DNA of 64,000 bases from Zygnema cylindricum (GCA_037447655.1 JBBHKE010001511.1:12464-76463); one strand, 5' to 3'. Positions 49,410 to 60,187 are shown, counted from the first letter of the stretch. Numbers and translations are program-made. The notes: generated by a model from the sequence alone, not told the origin.

Positions 49410-50270
49410 AGCCGAGTCCTATTCGGTCTGATTTGTACCAACAAGAATGTCATCTTCTCTAAAACTTGGATAGTTTGGAAGCTCAAAGTCATCGGAATTT
49501 TCTGACTCAAATCTGATTTTTACTGACTTTGTATACTTGAAAGGATCTACAAACTTTCCTTCATCCATAACTACTAGATGCTTTCCTAAGATTATATCTT
49601 CCCTTTTTAGATCGTAAACTCTATATCCTTCAACATCCTCATCATATCCTAAGAGTATCCCGGTTTTCCTTTAGGATCTAGCTTCCAATTGGACCAATCT
49701 GTATCTAGACTGAATACTTGACAGCCGAAAACCTTTAAGTGAGATATGTTTGGTTTCCGGCCTGTCCATCTCTCATAAGGTGTTTGATCTCTTATAGATA
49801 AAGTAAGAACTCTATTTTTGAGGTAATTAGCACAATTTATTGCTTCTGCCCAAAACCTTTTTCCTATCTTTTTATCTGACAACATACTTCTAGCACTATC
49901 ACTTAGTGTTCTATTTAATCTTTCAGCTACCCCATTATGTTCCGGGTTTTTTGGAATTGTTTGGTGTTGGACACCATCTTCCCTCAGAAAATCCACAAAC
50001 TGGTTAGAAGTATACTCCCCACCATTGTCACTCCTTACTCTTTTGACTGGAGTTTCATGGAGTTTTTTGCTCCATGCTTTATATTGTCTAAAACAATCTT
50101 GAGCTTTTGACTTGTTTTCAAAAAATACACCGGGGAATACCGAGACCAATCATCACTTATAGTCATCATAAATCTCTTCCCCCCGGTGAGGGCACTTTAG
50201 CCGGTCCCCAAATATCTGTGTGTACTAGATCTATAATTTTTTTTCCCTTATAGGTGGCTGATTTAGGAAA
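49410..50270 (-). pseudogene. Element 2 integrase core and linker
   Basis: The core has VRSDNGGEYTSNQF and HNGVAERLNRTLSDSARSML (second Asp and Glu of the triad) with correct order relative to the HHCC domain upstream. It is followed by YERWTGRKPNISHLKVFG. It lies in another frame than the gag-protease block, so an indel falls near 50150-50270. A stop at 50274-50276 separates the zinc domain (CSGCAQGKAHR) from the core. Confidence 0.88.
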
Positions 50271-50273
50271 GGG

Positions 50274-50954
50274 TTATCTGTGTGCTTTACCTTGAGCACA
50301 TCCACTACAATCACTTATATCATCACTTTCACTGAACTGAATCCCTTCCACCACTCCCATCTTTTTCATCTCTCTTAACTTATCTAGATTCACATGCCCA
50401 AGCCTCTTATGCCACATCATAATATCATGAACACCAGCATAATAAAGTTTCTTTGTTTTATTACTTAAAACCAGCCTAAACATCCTATGGCTACCTTTCT
50501 CAGCAATGAAATAGACATCCTCCTCAAAACTAACAGTAGAGACTCCTTCCCTAGTGCTAGTAAAAAAACCCATATCATCTAATACAGATGAAAAGATGAG
50601 GTTTTTGTTGAGCTCTTGAATAAACAATACATCGGAGAATGTTACTATAGATGTCTTTCCTTCTACTAACACTTTCAAATCTACCGATCCTACAAGAGTA
50701 GTGGTGACTATCCTCCCATCCCCGTACTCTATCTCTACGGTGGGAATCTTTCTTATCTTAGTGAACAGGTGCATATCCTTACACATGTGCATGGAGGCAC
50801 CTGAATCTACAATCCACCCTGCTTCACCTATAGATCCACCGTAAGCACATTTCTCCCTTCGTGGAATTTCGACCTCGTTTTTCGCCTCCAACTCCTCATC
50901 CAAAAGGAGCTCATCGTCCTCGTCCTCGAATTCCGCCTCATGTACTTGTGTCAC
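50274..50954 (-). pseudogene. Element 2 protease and integrase zinc domain
   Basis: An acidic spacer (EFEDEDDELLLDEELE) precedes an intact aspartic protease motif WIVDSGASMHM, then the protease body (DVLFIQELNKNLIFSS) and the integrase HHCC region (MWHKRLGHVN, then CSGCAQGK). It shares the gag frame and is separated from gag by one stop at 50973-50975. Family 2 thus keeps the D-S-G that family 1 has lost. Confidence 0.9.
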
Positions 50955-50972
50955 AAGGGCCTTTTTCTTTCC

Positions 50973-51965
50973 TCACGGGGTTGAACCGGTCTGCCCCTCC
51001 TTTAACCGAAGCTCGGTTAGCTTAGTGCACTCTGCCATATAGTGCCCAGGTTTCTTACAAAAATGACATAAACCTTTGGGAGCCCTTAGTCCGAACTCGT
51101 CGGTCTGATTTTTTTGCTCCCTCCCCCCATAGTTTCCGACCCGTTTCCGAGAATTTTTGTTCCTCCAATCGGTCGCAGTTGCCAAGGCTTGGCCACTCTT
51201 TCCTCCCCTTCGGATCTCAATCGTATTATCCCGAACGAGAATCATCCCTACCACTGAGTTCCATATCCACCTTGAGTCCGGCAAGTCCTGCACACGGTTG
51301 ACTTTGTTCTCAAACTCATCGGGTAACTTCATCAGTAAACAGTTAACCTTTTCTTTTTCAGTAAAATCTTTTCCCGCACTCTCTAGCTCCATGAAGAGTA
51401 TTGCAAGCTCATTGCAAAAATCCAACATCCCCCCCCTTTTGTATACATACTCCTTAACTTTCTGATCAGCCAACTGTTGTTGTTGAATCGTACCACTTCG
51501 GTACATCTCTATGAGAGCCATCCAACGATTGAATGCCCTTTCTAACTACAAATGAGGAGATGCAAGTCCTTCAGTGAGATGGCGTAGGATGAAGTGCTTT
51601 GGCGCCATATTGTTGAAGTCCCAGGTTTTAGTATCATTCTCCTCGTTTCTGGGAATAGGTGACATGAATGCCGAACCAGTTGCTATTGGTGTGGTCGTCT
51701 CCTTCTCCTTTCCTTTGTCCACCACCTCTCTTTCCTTTGTTTCCTCTGTTGAAGGTGAATCCTCTTTCTTGGTGAATTTGCTTCCTCCAAACCTTGGAGG
51801 GATTCTAAGACTTGATGGACGCCTCAACCGTCCACTCACTATCCCCCAAAAACTTTTTTCATATAGAGCTCCTATCATTATACTTTCCCAATAAATGAAG
51901 CCAGTTCCATTAAATATTGGTACCGTAGAGGGTGGGCCAATAACCTGAAACTGTGAGACCTCCAT
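50973..51965 (-). pseudogene. Element 2 Gag
   Basis: Starts with an ATG 20 bp inside the 5' LTR. M-E-V-S-Q-F-Q-V-I-G-P spans the LTR end and the primer site. A Ser/Thr/Lys/Glu-rich spacer follows, then an in-frame TAG at 51546-51548, the capsid-like part (FCNELAILFMELES, then LLMKLPDEFENKVNRVQ) and a CX2CX4HX4C zinc knuckle (CHFC...GH...C). Ends at a stop just before the protease block in the same frame. Confidence 0.9.
51933..51945 (-). promoter_or_regulatory. Primer-binding site of element 2
   Basis: Minus strand GGTTATTGGCCCA abuts the LTR. It matches the initiator-Met anticodon-arm complement (GGTTATGGGCCCA) at 12 of 13 positions and lies within gag. Confidence 0.78.
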
Positions 51966-52855
51966 AAGTCCTTAGAGTGGATAGCTTCTAAGAAGCCTCT
52001 AGGAAAACCCTGACCCCTTTGTGTTTCAACAAGAACAACTGCCACCCTGGCAGACAATAACTCTGACCACCTCTAAGACTTCCCTTGAGTCGATAGCAAA
52101 AAGAATCTATGAATTTGCTCCCTGGAGCAATAAGTTTTTGAGGGTCAAAGTTGACCTTTTGTACAGAAGCTCTCTGGGAGAGAGGATCCTATCTCCTAAT
52201 TTTTCTAAGTCTTATCTCTCTCAAAGACTCTATCTATTGATGTTCGAAGCCGATCAGATTACACTTCCGTACACAAAAGTATAGTTGCCGGTGTACTTTT
52301 TGTACGGACATTGTACAACATGGCTTAAATGTCGACACGTGGTATATCCGGATTTGCTCCCTTAATCCTCGGAGATGCTGCGATCCCATGTCATTTTGCC
52401 ACGTGTCGTCCAATGTGGAGATGACCAAAAACCGCCGAAATTCTCTTCCGGGATATTGGCTTTAATTTCGGCCATCCGATTAAATTCACATTTAATCGTA
52501 GCTGTAATAAATACATGAGCGGTATTCGTTTCGCTAAAGAAATAAATGCGCGGTATTGGTTTCTTATCCGTACCATAATCCGTACTTTTACATTACTGGA
52601 TCTATGTATCCCGTAAACAATTACAATTAAATGAATTATCCTATCTGGTAATGTTTAATTAAATATCAAACCAAATAGTCTGTAACACTAGTTAAAGACT
52701 TAACGGCTAAGGCTACCGGCTATCGGCTGTTTGCCGTCCGGCAGGTACCAAGATCAAATCCTGTGGCCAACACATATCTTTTTAGTAAATAAACCCCTAA
52801 CGGTGAATAAACTAATATATATTTCCCGTAAACCTCTGGATAGCCTGGTAGCCAT

Positions 52856-52860
52856 GCCTC
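52856..52860. repeat. Target-site duplication GCCTC, left
   Basis: Repeats at 53930-53934 after the nested solo LTR. Confidence 0.92.
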
Positions 52861-53322
52861 TGTTGTCCATAGCCTATTTCAGCCATGGATTACTCACGGA
52901 AACACCCACAGACTACCTCAAAAACAATTGTGTTTCAGACAGCACAGATTACTCCAAACTGAACAGAATCACCTCAAACTGCACAATAATCAGTATACCA
53001 TATACACTATAAACTCTCAAAGTTAGAGCTAAATCCACTAAGGCATCTAGAAGATATAGGCTTCAGAGTTACACAAAAACAGTTGATAGCTTCACAAACT
53101 AACCATTTAGACTGCTCACAGAATCTTACAGAGATACTCGAATACAATGAAACTTCACCCACATATATATTCTATATCATAGAATACCTCCACAAAGTTT
53201 CATCTGAAAGCACCAAACAGAGTGATCACACCAACAGGTCAAAGATGCAGAAAACAGTTTGCCATTGCTTTGATAAACTTGACTGCGATACATAAAATAA
53301 TCTAAGTCCTGCAAGTTATACT

Positions 53323-53460
53323 CAGAGTACGGAGGCATACCATCCGTACTGTATCTATTCTAATAACCTAACTAGTCAAAAGGACTTACCTCAGAGTACG
53401 GAGGCATACCAGCCGTACTGTATCTATTCTAATAACCTAACTAGTCAAAAGGACTTACCT
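53323..53460. repeat. 69-bp tandem duplication inside the solo LTR
   Basis: Two adjacent 69-bp copies (53323-53391 and 53392-53460) differing at one position (CATACCATCC against CATACCAGCC). The copy at 995-1954 has a single version. Confidence 0.93.
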
Positions 53461-53800
53461 CTGTTGTACAGAATATTTACACCGTACTCTTCGTATGTCA
53501 GAAACCAAGCTACCACTAAGCAACTACTAAGCTACCACTACCGTACAATCATCATTACTCCAGATCTATCCTAGTCATATTATCCGCAGCTGCGCTAGCT
53601 ACGCAGGCTGCGCTGGCTGCGCTTGTCCGTACGGATCATACAAATAGCCGCAGCTACGTTGACTTAACTGCGTCGCAGCTCCGCCGTAGCGGCGGCGCCT
53701 ATTCAGTTTATTTTACATCGGATCGCTTCGCGATCCGCCGTCCATTTGTCACAGCTTGTTCACACCACTCAATGAGTCTTTTACGTCACTTTAATTATAT

Positions 53801-53834
53801 CAATCCGTTCGCTCCCCCAATCCGTTCGCTCCCC
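53801..53834. repeat. 17-bp tandem duplication inside the solo LTR
   Basis: CAATCCGTTCGCTCCCC is present twice in a row; it is single in the family 3 copy at 995-1954. Confidence 0.9.
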
Positions 53835-53929
53835 CAATCCGTGAATCTATTCAAACCTCCATATTAAATCCAATTAGCAGTTACGGGCAAAATGTCTCGT
53901 ACGCACGAAACTGACTTTTCAAAACAACA

Positions 53930-53934
53930 GCCTC
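53930..53934. repeat. Target-site duplication GCCTC, right
   Basis: Matches 52856-52860. Confidence 0.92.
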
Positions 53935-54072
53935 TACCTTCCTCTCCAATTTCTCAGTGACTGCGACAAGTTTGAGAGTTGGAGAGAGAAGTTAGAGGTA
54001 GACTGCCTCGGCTTCTTTCTATATTTCTATTAAGACCTAGAAAATAATTTAAACGGACCATTAATTTCTACA

Positions 54073-54107
54073 AAGTGTTTGCGCTAACGGGAATTGTTAC
54101 CTAACTT
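54073..54107 (+). repeat. Satellite A remnant (about one unit) between elements 2 and 3
   Basis: AAGTGTTTGCGCTAAC and CCTAACTTACGCA, including the right AAGTG duplication of element 2. Confidence 0.9.
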
Positions 54108-54293
54108 ACGCATGGAGTTGTCAGTGTTTATGTTGCTCTATATTTTAATAGAGCTTTGTGAAGTTTGAATGTGTGCATAAGATTTGGTGAGCACTTACAA
54201 ACAACTGTTTGGTAGGATTCTTGTTAGCTTGTGATGGAGTATCATGTCTACTTCTCCTGCTCCTCCACCTACACCGGTGGTTGTAAAACAACA
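54108..54293 (+). repeat. Truncated 5' LTR of element 3
   Basis: Corresponds to the last 186 bp of the LTR at 59408-60187 and ends AAACAACA. Contains the gag ATG at 54244. Confidence 0.9.
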
Positions 54294-55255
54294 GGTTATG
54301 GGCCTCTCATCAAGAATTCCTATCTTTTCCGAGGAAAAGTATGTTTACTGGGCGGATATGGTGGAGACTCATTTTGAGAATGTTAATCTCTTGGACATAT
54401 TGGATGATTCTTTGGATGAATCTGATCCGTCATGGTCTAAGAAAAAAAAGGCAAGCTCGTTCTATTCTGAAATTTTGTATATCTGGGACTTAGCTATGTC
54501 GCGGATAAAAATGAAAAAAACAATGGATATCTAAAAATCTCTTAAAATTGATTATAAAAAGGCTAATGTCCAGGAAGAACTCTTATGGGCTGGAAAAAAT
54601 TGGGACTATAAGTACAATGGAATTAGAATGGTTGAATATTCTAACAAGTTTTGCATCCTTGTAGATGCACATGCTTGTGCGGGTGGGGAGTTTCCTCAGT
54701 TTGAAAAGGTAGCGTTGCTCATGAGGGGTCTCCCTTGTAGTAGATTATGTGATATGCTAAAACAGAAAGATAAAGCTAGCTAGAATTTACAATTATCTAT
54801 CAATATTTTGCTAGAAAAGGAAGCTACATCTAATATTGGCAATGTTGGCAGGTAGAGGCTTTTAATTTAGACTTTTATAGGGAAGTAGAATTTACTCAGA
54901 AAAGAAATCAGTCTAATTAGTTCAGACAATTTTATCAAGGTGGAAATAGATAATCCAGCACTGCATGTTTATATTGTAGTGAGAGAGTTCATGGATACAA
55001 ATTTTGTCCTAAGCTTAAGAAGGCTAGCGATGTAGGTTTATACAGGCAGGGATACCAACAAAGCCAATTTTACAAAAACTTCACGGGGTCTACACCTCGT
55101 GGAAATGAACTATTTTCAGCGGCTTCATCACTCCAAGATGAGACTTTGACATTTTCTGAGGAGGATGAAACGGATCTATTCGCTATGGCGGCAGCGATGG
55201 AGGGTGCCAAGGACCCTAGATAGATATTGGACACGAGAGCGTCAGCACACATGTG
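54244..55255 (+). pseudogene. Element 3 Gag and start of protease
   Basis: Starts in the LTR as in element 1, with QQVMG at the primer site and the RIPIFS and EKYVYWADMVETHFENV segments. The frame is broken by TAA after codon 96 and by several more stops and indels. The knuckle region is recognisable near 54965-55010. The protease start reads LDTRASAH at about 55226-55250, with Arg in place of the active-site Gly exactly as in element 1. Confidence 0.88.
54294..54304 (+). promoter_or_regulatory. Primer-binding site of element 3
   Basis: GGTTATGGGCC directly after the LTR, identical to that of element 1 despite heavy decay elsewhere. Confidence 0.8.
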
Positions 55256-55322
55256 CTAGAACAAAGACATCTTCAAAAATCTGAAAACCACGCCTGAGAA
55301 AAATATTTATTAAGCTTGTGGA

Positions 55323-55622
55323 ATGAGTGTTAAGACTCGTGCTGTGGGTGATGTGTCTTTGCTAGTGGATGTAAAGGGCAAAGCAATTGAAAGAACTCTT
55401 CACAATGTCTTATTTGTGCCTGACTTTAAGAAAAATTTGTTTTCTACGTCCCTGGTAGAAAGTAAGGGCTTTGAGGTTAATTTTAAAAATGGTAGACTTG
55501 TTGTTAGCAAAAATGGCAAAGTCGCAGTTACAGGTACAAGAGATGATAGCAAGATGTATCGAATTGATATCGCTAATACCAACGAGAATGATGTTTTGTA
55601 CTCCGATTCTTTGCATTCAATG
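55323..55622 (+). pseudogene. Element 3 protease C-terminal region
   Basis: DVSLLVDVKGK, then LHNVLFVPDFKKNL and VAVTGTRDDSKMYR, colinear with 7297-7572. It leaves frame near 55617, where a one-base loss relative to element 1 (CATTCAATGAG against CACTCAGATGAG) shifts into the integrase frame. Confidence 0.88.
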
Positions 55623-55624
55623 AG

Positions 55625-56540
55625 TTGTGGCATAAACGATTAGGCCATGTACACTTTGATAGTTTGAGAAAAATGGTTATTGCTGGAAAAATAGAGGGTG
55701 TATCAATCACAAATCAGCAAGTCAAAACATGTGATGGCTGCGCGCTAGGTAAAATCCACAGACTACCATTTCCTAAAGAGTCTGAGCATCGGTCAACAAA
55801 ACTTTTACAGCAAATTCATTCGGATGTTTTTGGTCTTGCAAAGGTTCCATCTGCCGGGGGAATGAAATATATGGTAACGTTTACGGATGATTTCCCCAGG
55901 TTTACAAAAGTTTATTTCATGAAGGAGAAGAGTGAAGTGTTTGGTCACTTCAAACAATATAAAGAATGGGCTGAAAAACTTCATAATTTATCTATTTTGC
56001 AGCTCAAATCAGACAATGGTGGTGAATATACTTCGATAGAATTTGAAACCTTTTTACTCGAGGAAGGCGTAAGTCATCTCTTGACTGTTCCATATTCACC
56101 GCAACAAAATGGGGTGTCAGAGAGATAAAATAGAATTCTCACGCAGAGCTCCAGGTCGATGCTCGTAGATAAAAATGTGGATCCGAAATTATTGGCTGAG
56201 GCTCTAAATTGTGCAGTTTATATTAGGAATAGGATAGGATCAAGATTGGTAGAATCTACTCCTTACGAGAGGTGGACAGGTACCAAACCTGATGTTAGCC
56301 ATTTCAAAGTCTTTGGTAGTAAATGCTTTATCTTGGATATGTCTACGAACAAATGGAAAATGGAACCGAAAGGATTACCGGGTATTTTGTTAGGATATGA
56401 TGATCACTCAAAAGGTTACAGAGTCTTTCTGTTTGAGAGGCAGAAAAGAGTTGTAGCAAGGAATATCATTGTCAAAGATGAACTAGACTGGTTAGATGTA
56501 TTTCAAATGACAGAGCAGCAAAAAAAACAGCAAAAAGTAT
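55625..56540 (+). pseudogene. Element 3 integrase
   Basis: HHCC domain (HKRLGH, CDGCALGK), then the core Asp in HSDVFGL, the second Asp in KSDNGGEY and the Glu in NGVSER, after which a TAA (56126-56128) interrupts. The C-terminal core (YERWTGTKPDVSHFKVFG, then KGLPGILLGYDDHS) continues in the same frame. The triad residues are all present. Confidence 0.9.
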
Positions 56541-57399
56541 AAGAATATGTTATTTTAGATTGCATGCAAAAACTTGTACCGAAGGTGCAACATTCTCCGA
56601 TGGTGACTTCGGAGTCAGACTCTCTCCAACCTCCTCAACACGTTCAGTTCCAACCGAACAAATAGCAGTCAATACACACGGATCGCAACCAGCGCAATCA
56701 GATACACACAAATCGCAACCAGCGCAATCAGTGCAATTCGCCGCATCCGACGATCTCAGCCTCGGAATTTTCGGGGGGAAGAAGATCCATCAGCCTCTTG
56801 CAAGCAAGCTCTCACTTTGCCTTCTCGGCAGCCTCAGGGCAGCCCTTAACCATGCAAGATGCCTCCTCATCACCAGAGCAAAATCACTGGATTGAGGCGG
56901 CAAACGATGAAATGAAGTCGATCGTGGAGGATCAAACATGGGAGCTTGTGGACCTTCCTCCGGACCAAAAAGCAATCGGCAGCAAATGGGTATTCAAGGT
57001 GAAGTTAAATCTTGATAACACCATTGAACGCTATAAGGCCAGACTTGTGGCGAAGGGGTATAATAAAAAGGAAAGAATCAATTTTGAAGAAACATTTTCT
57101 CCGATTGTAAGATTTCCAATAGTTAGGATTTTGTTGTCCCTAGCTGCTATAGAAGATATGGAAATCCATCAGATGGATGTAAAGACGGCCTTTTTGCAAG
57201 GAGAACTAGAAGAGACCATTTACATGCAGCAGCCTGAGAAGTATGCACAACCACGAAAACAACACTTAGTATGCAAGTTGCTAAAATCTTTGTACGGCCT
57301 AAAATAGGCCCCTAGGCAATGGAATCTGAAGCTTGATGAATTTTTGACCAGTCAAGGATTTCAAAGGATAAGTTCTAACCACTCAGTCTACATTCTAAA
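56541..57399 (+). pseudogene. Element 3 linker and reverse transcriptase, 5' part
   Basis: A linker with short TDRNQRN-like repeats and two in-frame stops leads, through a six-G run that keeps frame, into RT: NHWIEAANDEMKSIVE, GSKWVFKVKLN, ERYKARLVAKGY, HQMDVKTAFLQGEL and LYGLK followed by TAG where the family has Gln. It is interrupted by the solo LTR at 57400. Confidence 0.9.
57395..57399. repeat. Target-site duplication CTAAA, left
   Basis: Repeats at 58235-58239. Together the two sides reconstitute the RT sequence seen in element 1. Confidence 0.93.
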
Positions 57400-58234
57400 T
57401 GTTTTTTTGGAAAGCTTTAGTCCTCTCTATGCCTCGAGTGTGGGGGAGAGAGAGTTTCACGACTTAGCATATGTTTGGTTGTAAGTTCGCTTCATTAAAC
57501 ACCAGAATTGATGTTCCACTAGATCGATAGGGAGTACACTTTTGTATACACTCTCGAGACACAAGTCACTACAAGAAAGAAGACACTCCAGAATATCCGA
57601 TTGTTTGTGCATAGTTACACTTGAGGACAAATTCGCACATGGAGATTTGTCTACGGGGCGAATGTGATATGTACGCGGCTGAGGGAGACCGCCGACAAAT
57701 GCTGGTCCGTGTGAACCACATACACTACAAATGACGTGGCATGTAGAATTATACTCCTTTGTAAATATCTAGTTAAGTAGATTTTTGTCTTTGTGTGGTT
57801 AGTTGATTAGTAAATGAATCTTTTTGTATGACGTACCTTGTTCAGTTTGAGCCGTAGGTATTTATTGTACGGCTGGTATGCCTCCGTACGTTCAGCAGCA
57901 TAGGCTTCAGTGTATATTAGTAGGACTTAGATAACTTTGAAGGTATGAACATTTTGTAGTCAAAAACTATACAGCCTGTTTTTGGCATTTTCATCTGTGG
58001 ATATCTCACGATCTGTTTGCACAATTACTTGTAATTTTGTGTGTGTGTTCATCCTGATATTATATACTTCGAGGTAGATTTGCAGAGCTATTATGTCTCT
58101 GGTTTGGGTTTTATCAACTGTTGAAGTTCCTGTTTTTTTGACCAGTTTTTGTGAAAGTTTCTTGCTTGTGGTTCCGAGATGACTACACCGGCATCCTCAT
58201 CGTCTTCGGTTCCGGCTGTTGTCTCAGAACAACA
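57400..58234 (+). mobile_element. Solo LTR (family 4) inserted in the RT of element 3
   Basis: An 835-bp LTR starting TGTTTTTTTGGAAAGC and ending CAGAACAACA, with CTAAA duplications. Near its end an ATG at about 58179 opens the frame M-T-T-P-A-S-S-S-S-S and reaches the LTR edge as V-V-S-E-Q-Q, like the LTR-encoded Gag N-terminus of family 1. No other copy is in this window. Confidence 0.92.
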
Positions 58235-58239
58235 CTAAA
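58235..58239. repeat. Target-site duplication CTAAA, right
   Basis: Matches 57395-57399. Confidence 0.93.
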
Positions 58240-59146
58240 GGGTGAAAATGGGATAGTGTATATAGCGGTGTATGTAAACGATGCAATATTAATTAGCAAA
58301 TCAATGGCTGAAATTAACAAAATCAAAACTGCTCTAAACTCACGGTTCGAGATGAAAGACCTCGGTGAGGCAAAGTATATTTTGGGAATCCAGGTAGAGA
58401 GGGACAGGAATAAGAAAGTAACAAAATTAACTAAAAAAGAGGCTTTTGGAAACATGTTAGATGAATATGGAATGCGCGGGGCAAGAGGATGCCTAACTCC
58501 ATAGGAGTTTCGGCAGAAGTTGGAGGGAGAAGAGACAGAACCAGATGTCATTATTAGCAAGTATTTAGAGTCAAGGGAGAATGATCCTATGACACTAATA
58601 CTTTAAAGACAAATAGTGGGAAGCTTAATATATTTCATGAACTGTACCCGTCCTGACATTGCCACAGCAGTTGGGGTACTGAGCAGAAGTCTAGGGAATC
58701 CGAGAAAATCTGACTTTGATGTAGCAAGGAGAGTCTTAAGATATTTGGCCGGAACCAAAGACCTCAAACTCACACTAGGCGGAGGAGAAGTAAAACTGCA
58801 AACGTGGAGTGATGCAAGCTATGGCGACATGCCAAGCCGGAAGTCCACCACGGGATTCGTTCTACAAATTGGGAACGGGACTTGCTACTTGAGCAGCAAA
58901 CTTCAAAAGGTGACAGCACAGTCGACAATGGGGTTTGAATATATGGCAGCGTGCTCGGCCCTCAAAGAACTCCTATGGGTGAAATCCATGTTGCAAGAAT
59001 CGGGATACATGCAAGTTGGTCCACAATTGATCTGGTGTGATAACCAGGCAACCATTGCCGTTGCTTCTAACCCAAGTCACCACTTCAAAAGCAAACACAT
59101 AGATGTAAGATTATACTTTGTAAAAGAAAAAGTGTTCTTTGAGTGA
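58240..59146 (+). pseudogene. Element 3 reverse transcriptase 3' part and RNase H
   Basis: Resumes KGENGIVYIAVY, then Y-V-N-D where the catalytic motif should be YVDD (first Asp codon changed to AAC), then FEMKDLGEAKYILGIQVER, a TAG and a TAA near 58502 and 58604, and RNase H (TWSDASYGD, then IWCDNQATIAVAS). It closes at TGA 59144-59146; related sequence continues to the polypurine tract. The apparent ORF that begins at 58151 is a chance fusion of LTR and RT. Confidence 0.9.
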
Positions 59147-59395
59147 TTAAATTATGTTATTTGCCAGATGCAAGAATGATTGCTGATATGCTCACTAAAG
59201 CCCTTCCTACTCCTAAGCTGAAGTATTATAGGGATGCAGGAGGATTAAGTGAATAGCTGGATTGCTGCACTATTATATTGCCAAGTTACGATAAGTCCAA
59301 CATTGATATGTAGTGGGACTAGGTGACTTGCTAATTGCTATATTGCGATGCTGCGCTAGTCTCTCATCGCAGCTGGGTTTGTATATTGAGTCTTA

Positions 59396-59407
59396 AGCAT
59401 TAGGGAG
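59396..59407 (+). other. Polypurine tract of element 3
   Basis: AGCATTAGGGAG immediately before the TGTTGT of the 3' LTR; corresponds to TTTAGGGGAG in element 1. Confidence 0.75.
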
Positions 59408-60187
59408 TGTTGTTTTTGGAAAGCTTTCAGCCTCAGCAAATTAGTAGGACGATAGAAAGGTAGTAATTTGTAGTGTAAGGACATGCGTCATCACTTGAGT
59501 GCAGTACTGGACAGCACAGCTGCTATATAGAACAGCAAAGCAGTGGAGCTTATATGCAGACAGAGCAGCGCAGCACCGCAGTTGCTATATAGACAAAGCA
59601 GCGCAGCAGCAAAACTGCGACACAGACATGACAAAGCAGTTACGTATACTTTGGATATGATCCGTACAAACAACGCATTGGCTGTTATCTTAGATATGAT
59701 TCAGTACGAGACAATGCAGCTGCGATTGATACTAATCAAGTCAACGCACCTCAACTTAGTGGTAGCTCAGTGGTAGCTTAGTGGTAGCTTAGTGGTAGCT
59801 TGACATATTATTATTAGCTTAGTAGCTTGACGTACCTCTCAGGTACATTGGTATCAGCGATACAACACAAGTATAAGACTTAGAAATCAGAACACATTAT
59901 GTATCTATACTTCCAAGTAGTAAAATTGCACACAATTTTTGGGAAACTTCTGAGTATTATATCTTGAGTGTTATTGGGTCAATTATACTAAAGCTTTGGG
60001 AGTTGTCAGTGTTTATGTTGCTCTATACTTTTATAGAGCTTTGTGAATTTTGAATGTGTGTATAAGATTTGGTGAGCACTTGTAAACATCTATTTGGTAG
60101 GATTCTTAATAGCTTCTAAGGGAGTATCATGTCTACTTCTACTACTACTGCTGCTCCTCCACCTGCACCGGTGGTTGTAGAACAACA
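59408..60187 (+). repeat. 3' LTR of element 3 (780 bp)
   Basis: Begins TGTTGTTTTTGGAAAGC and ends GTAGAACAACA. It carries the GATCCGTACAAACAACGC module at 59659 and the gag ATG at 60129. Satellite A begins right after it. Confidence 0.93.

Larger units (their letters stand above)
52861..53929 (-). mobile_element. Solo LTR (family 3) nested in the 5' LTR of element 2
   Basis: A 1,069-bp reverse-complement relative of the solo LTR at 995-1954, with TGTTGT/ACAACA termini and GCCTC duplications. The minus strand ends with the same ATGGCTGAAATAGG gag-like start. It is longer because of a 69-bp and a 17-bp tandem duplication. Confidence 0.93.
46544..54072 (-). mobile_element. Element 2: complete but decayed Ty1/copia retrotransposon (family 2)
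   Basis: Minus-strand element with LTRs of about 1,055 bp, primer site, gag, protease, integrase, RT, RNase H and polypurine tract in copia order, inserted in satellite A with AAGTG duplications. The span is 7,529 bp including a nested 1,069-bp solo LTR. Its LTRs differ visibly more than those of element 1, so it is older. Pol has frame changes and stops, but the protease and RT catalytic motifs are intact. Confidence 0.95.
51946..54072 (-). repeat. 5' LTR of element 2, interrupted by a solo LTR
   Basis: Two parts, 51946-52860 and 53935-54072, total about 1,053 bp and match 46544-47600. The gap is filled by a family 3 solo LTR and its target duplication. Contains the gag ATG at 51965-51963. 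Confidence 0.93.
54108..60187 (+). mobile_element. Element 3: decayed Ty1/copia retrotransposon, family 1, 5'-truncated
   Basis: Plus-strand relative of element 1 with the last 186 bp of its 5' LTR, primer site, gag, protease, integrase, RT, RNase H, polypurine tract and a full 3' LTR. A family 4 solo LTR interrupts RT. Many stops and frameshifts plus a mutated RT motif show it is old. Its left LTR part is missing, so no target duplication can be checked. Confidence 0.95.

Noticed and set aside
58151-58504. Apparent fusion ORF joining a new N-terminus to RT
   Set aside because: The first part is solo LTR sequence and the rest is element 3 RT; the join is an insertion border with a CTAAA duplication.
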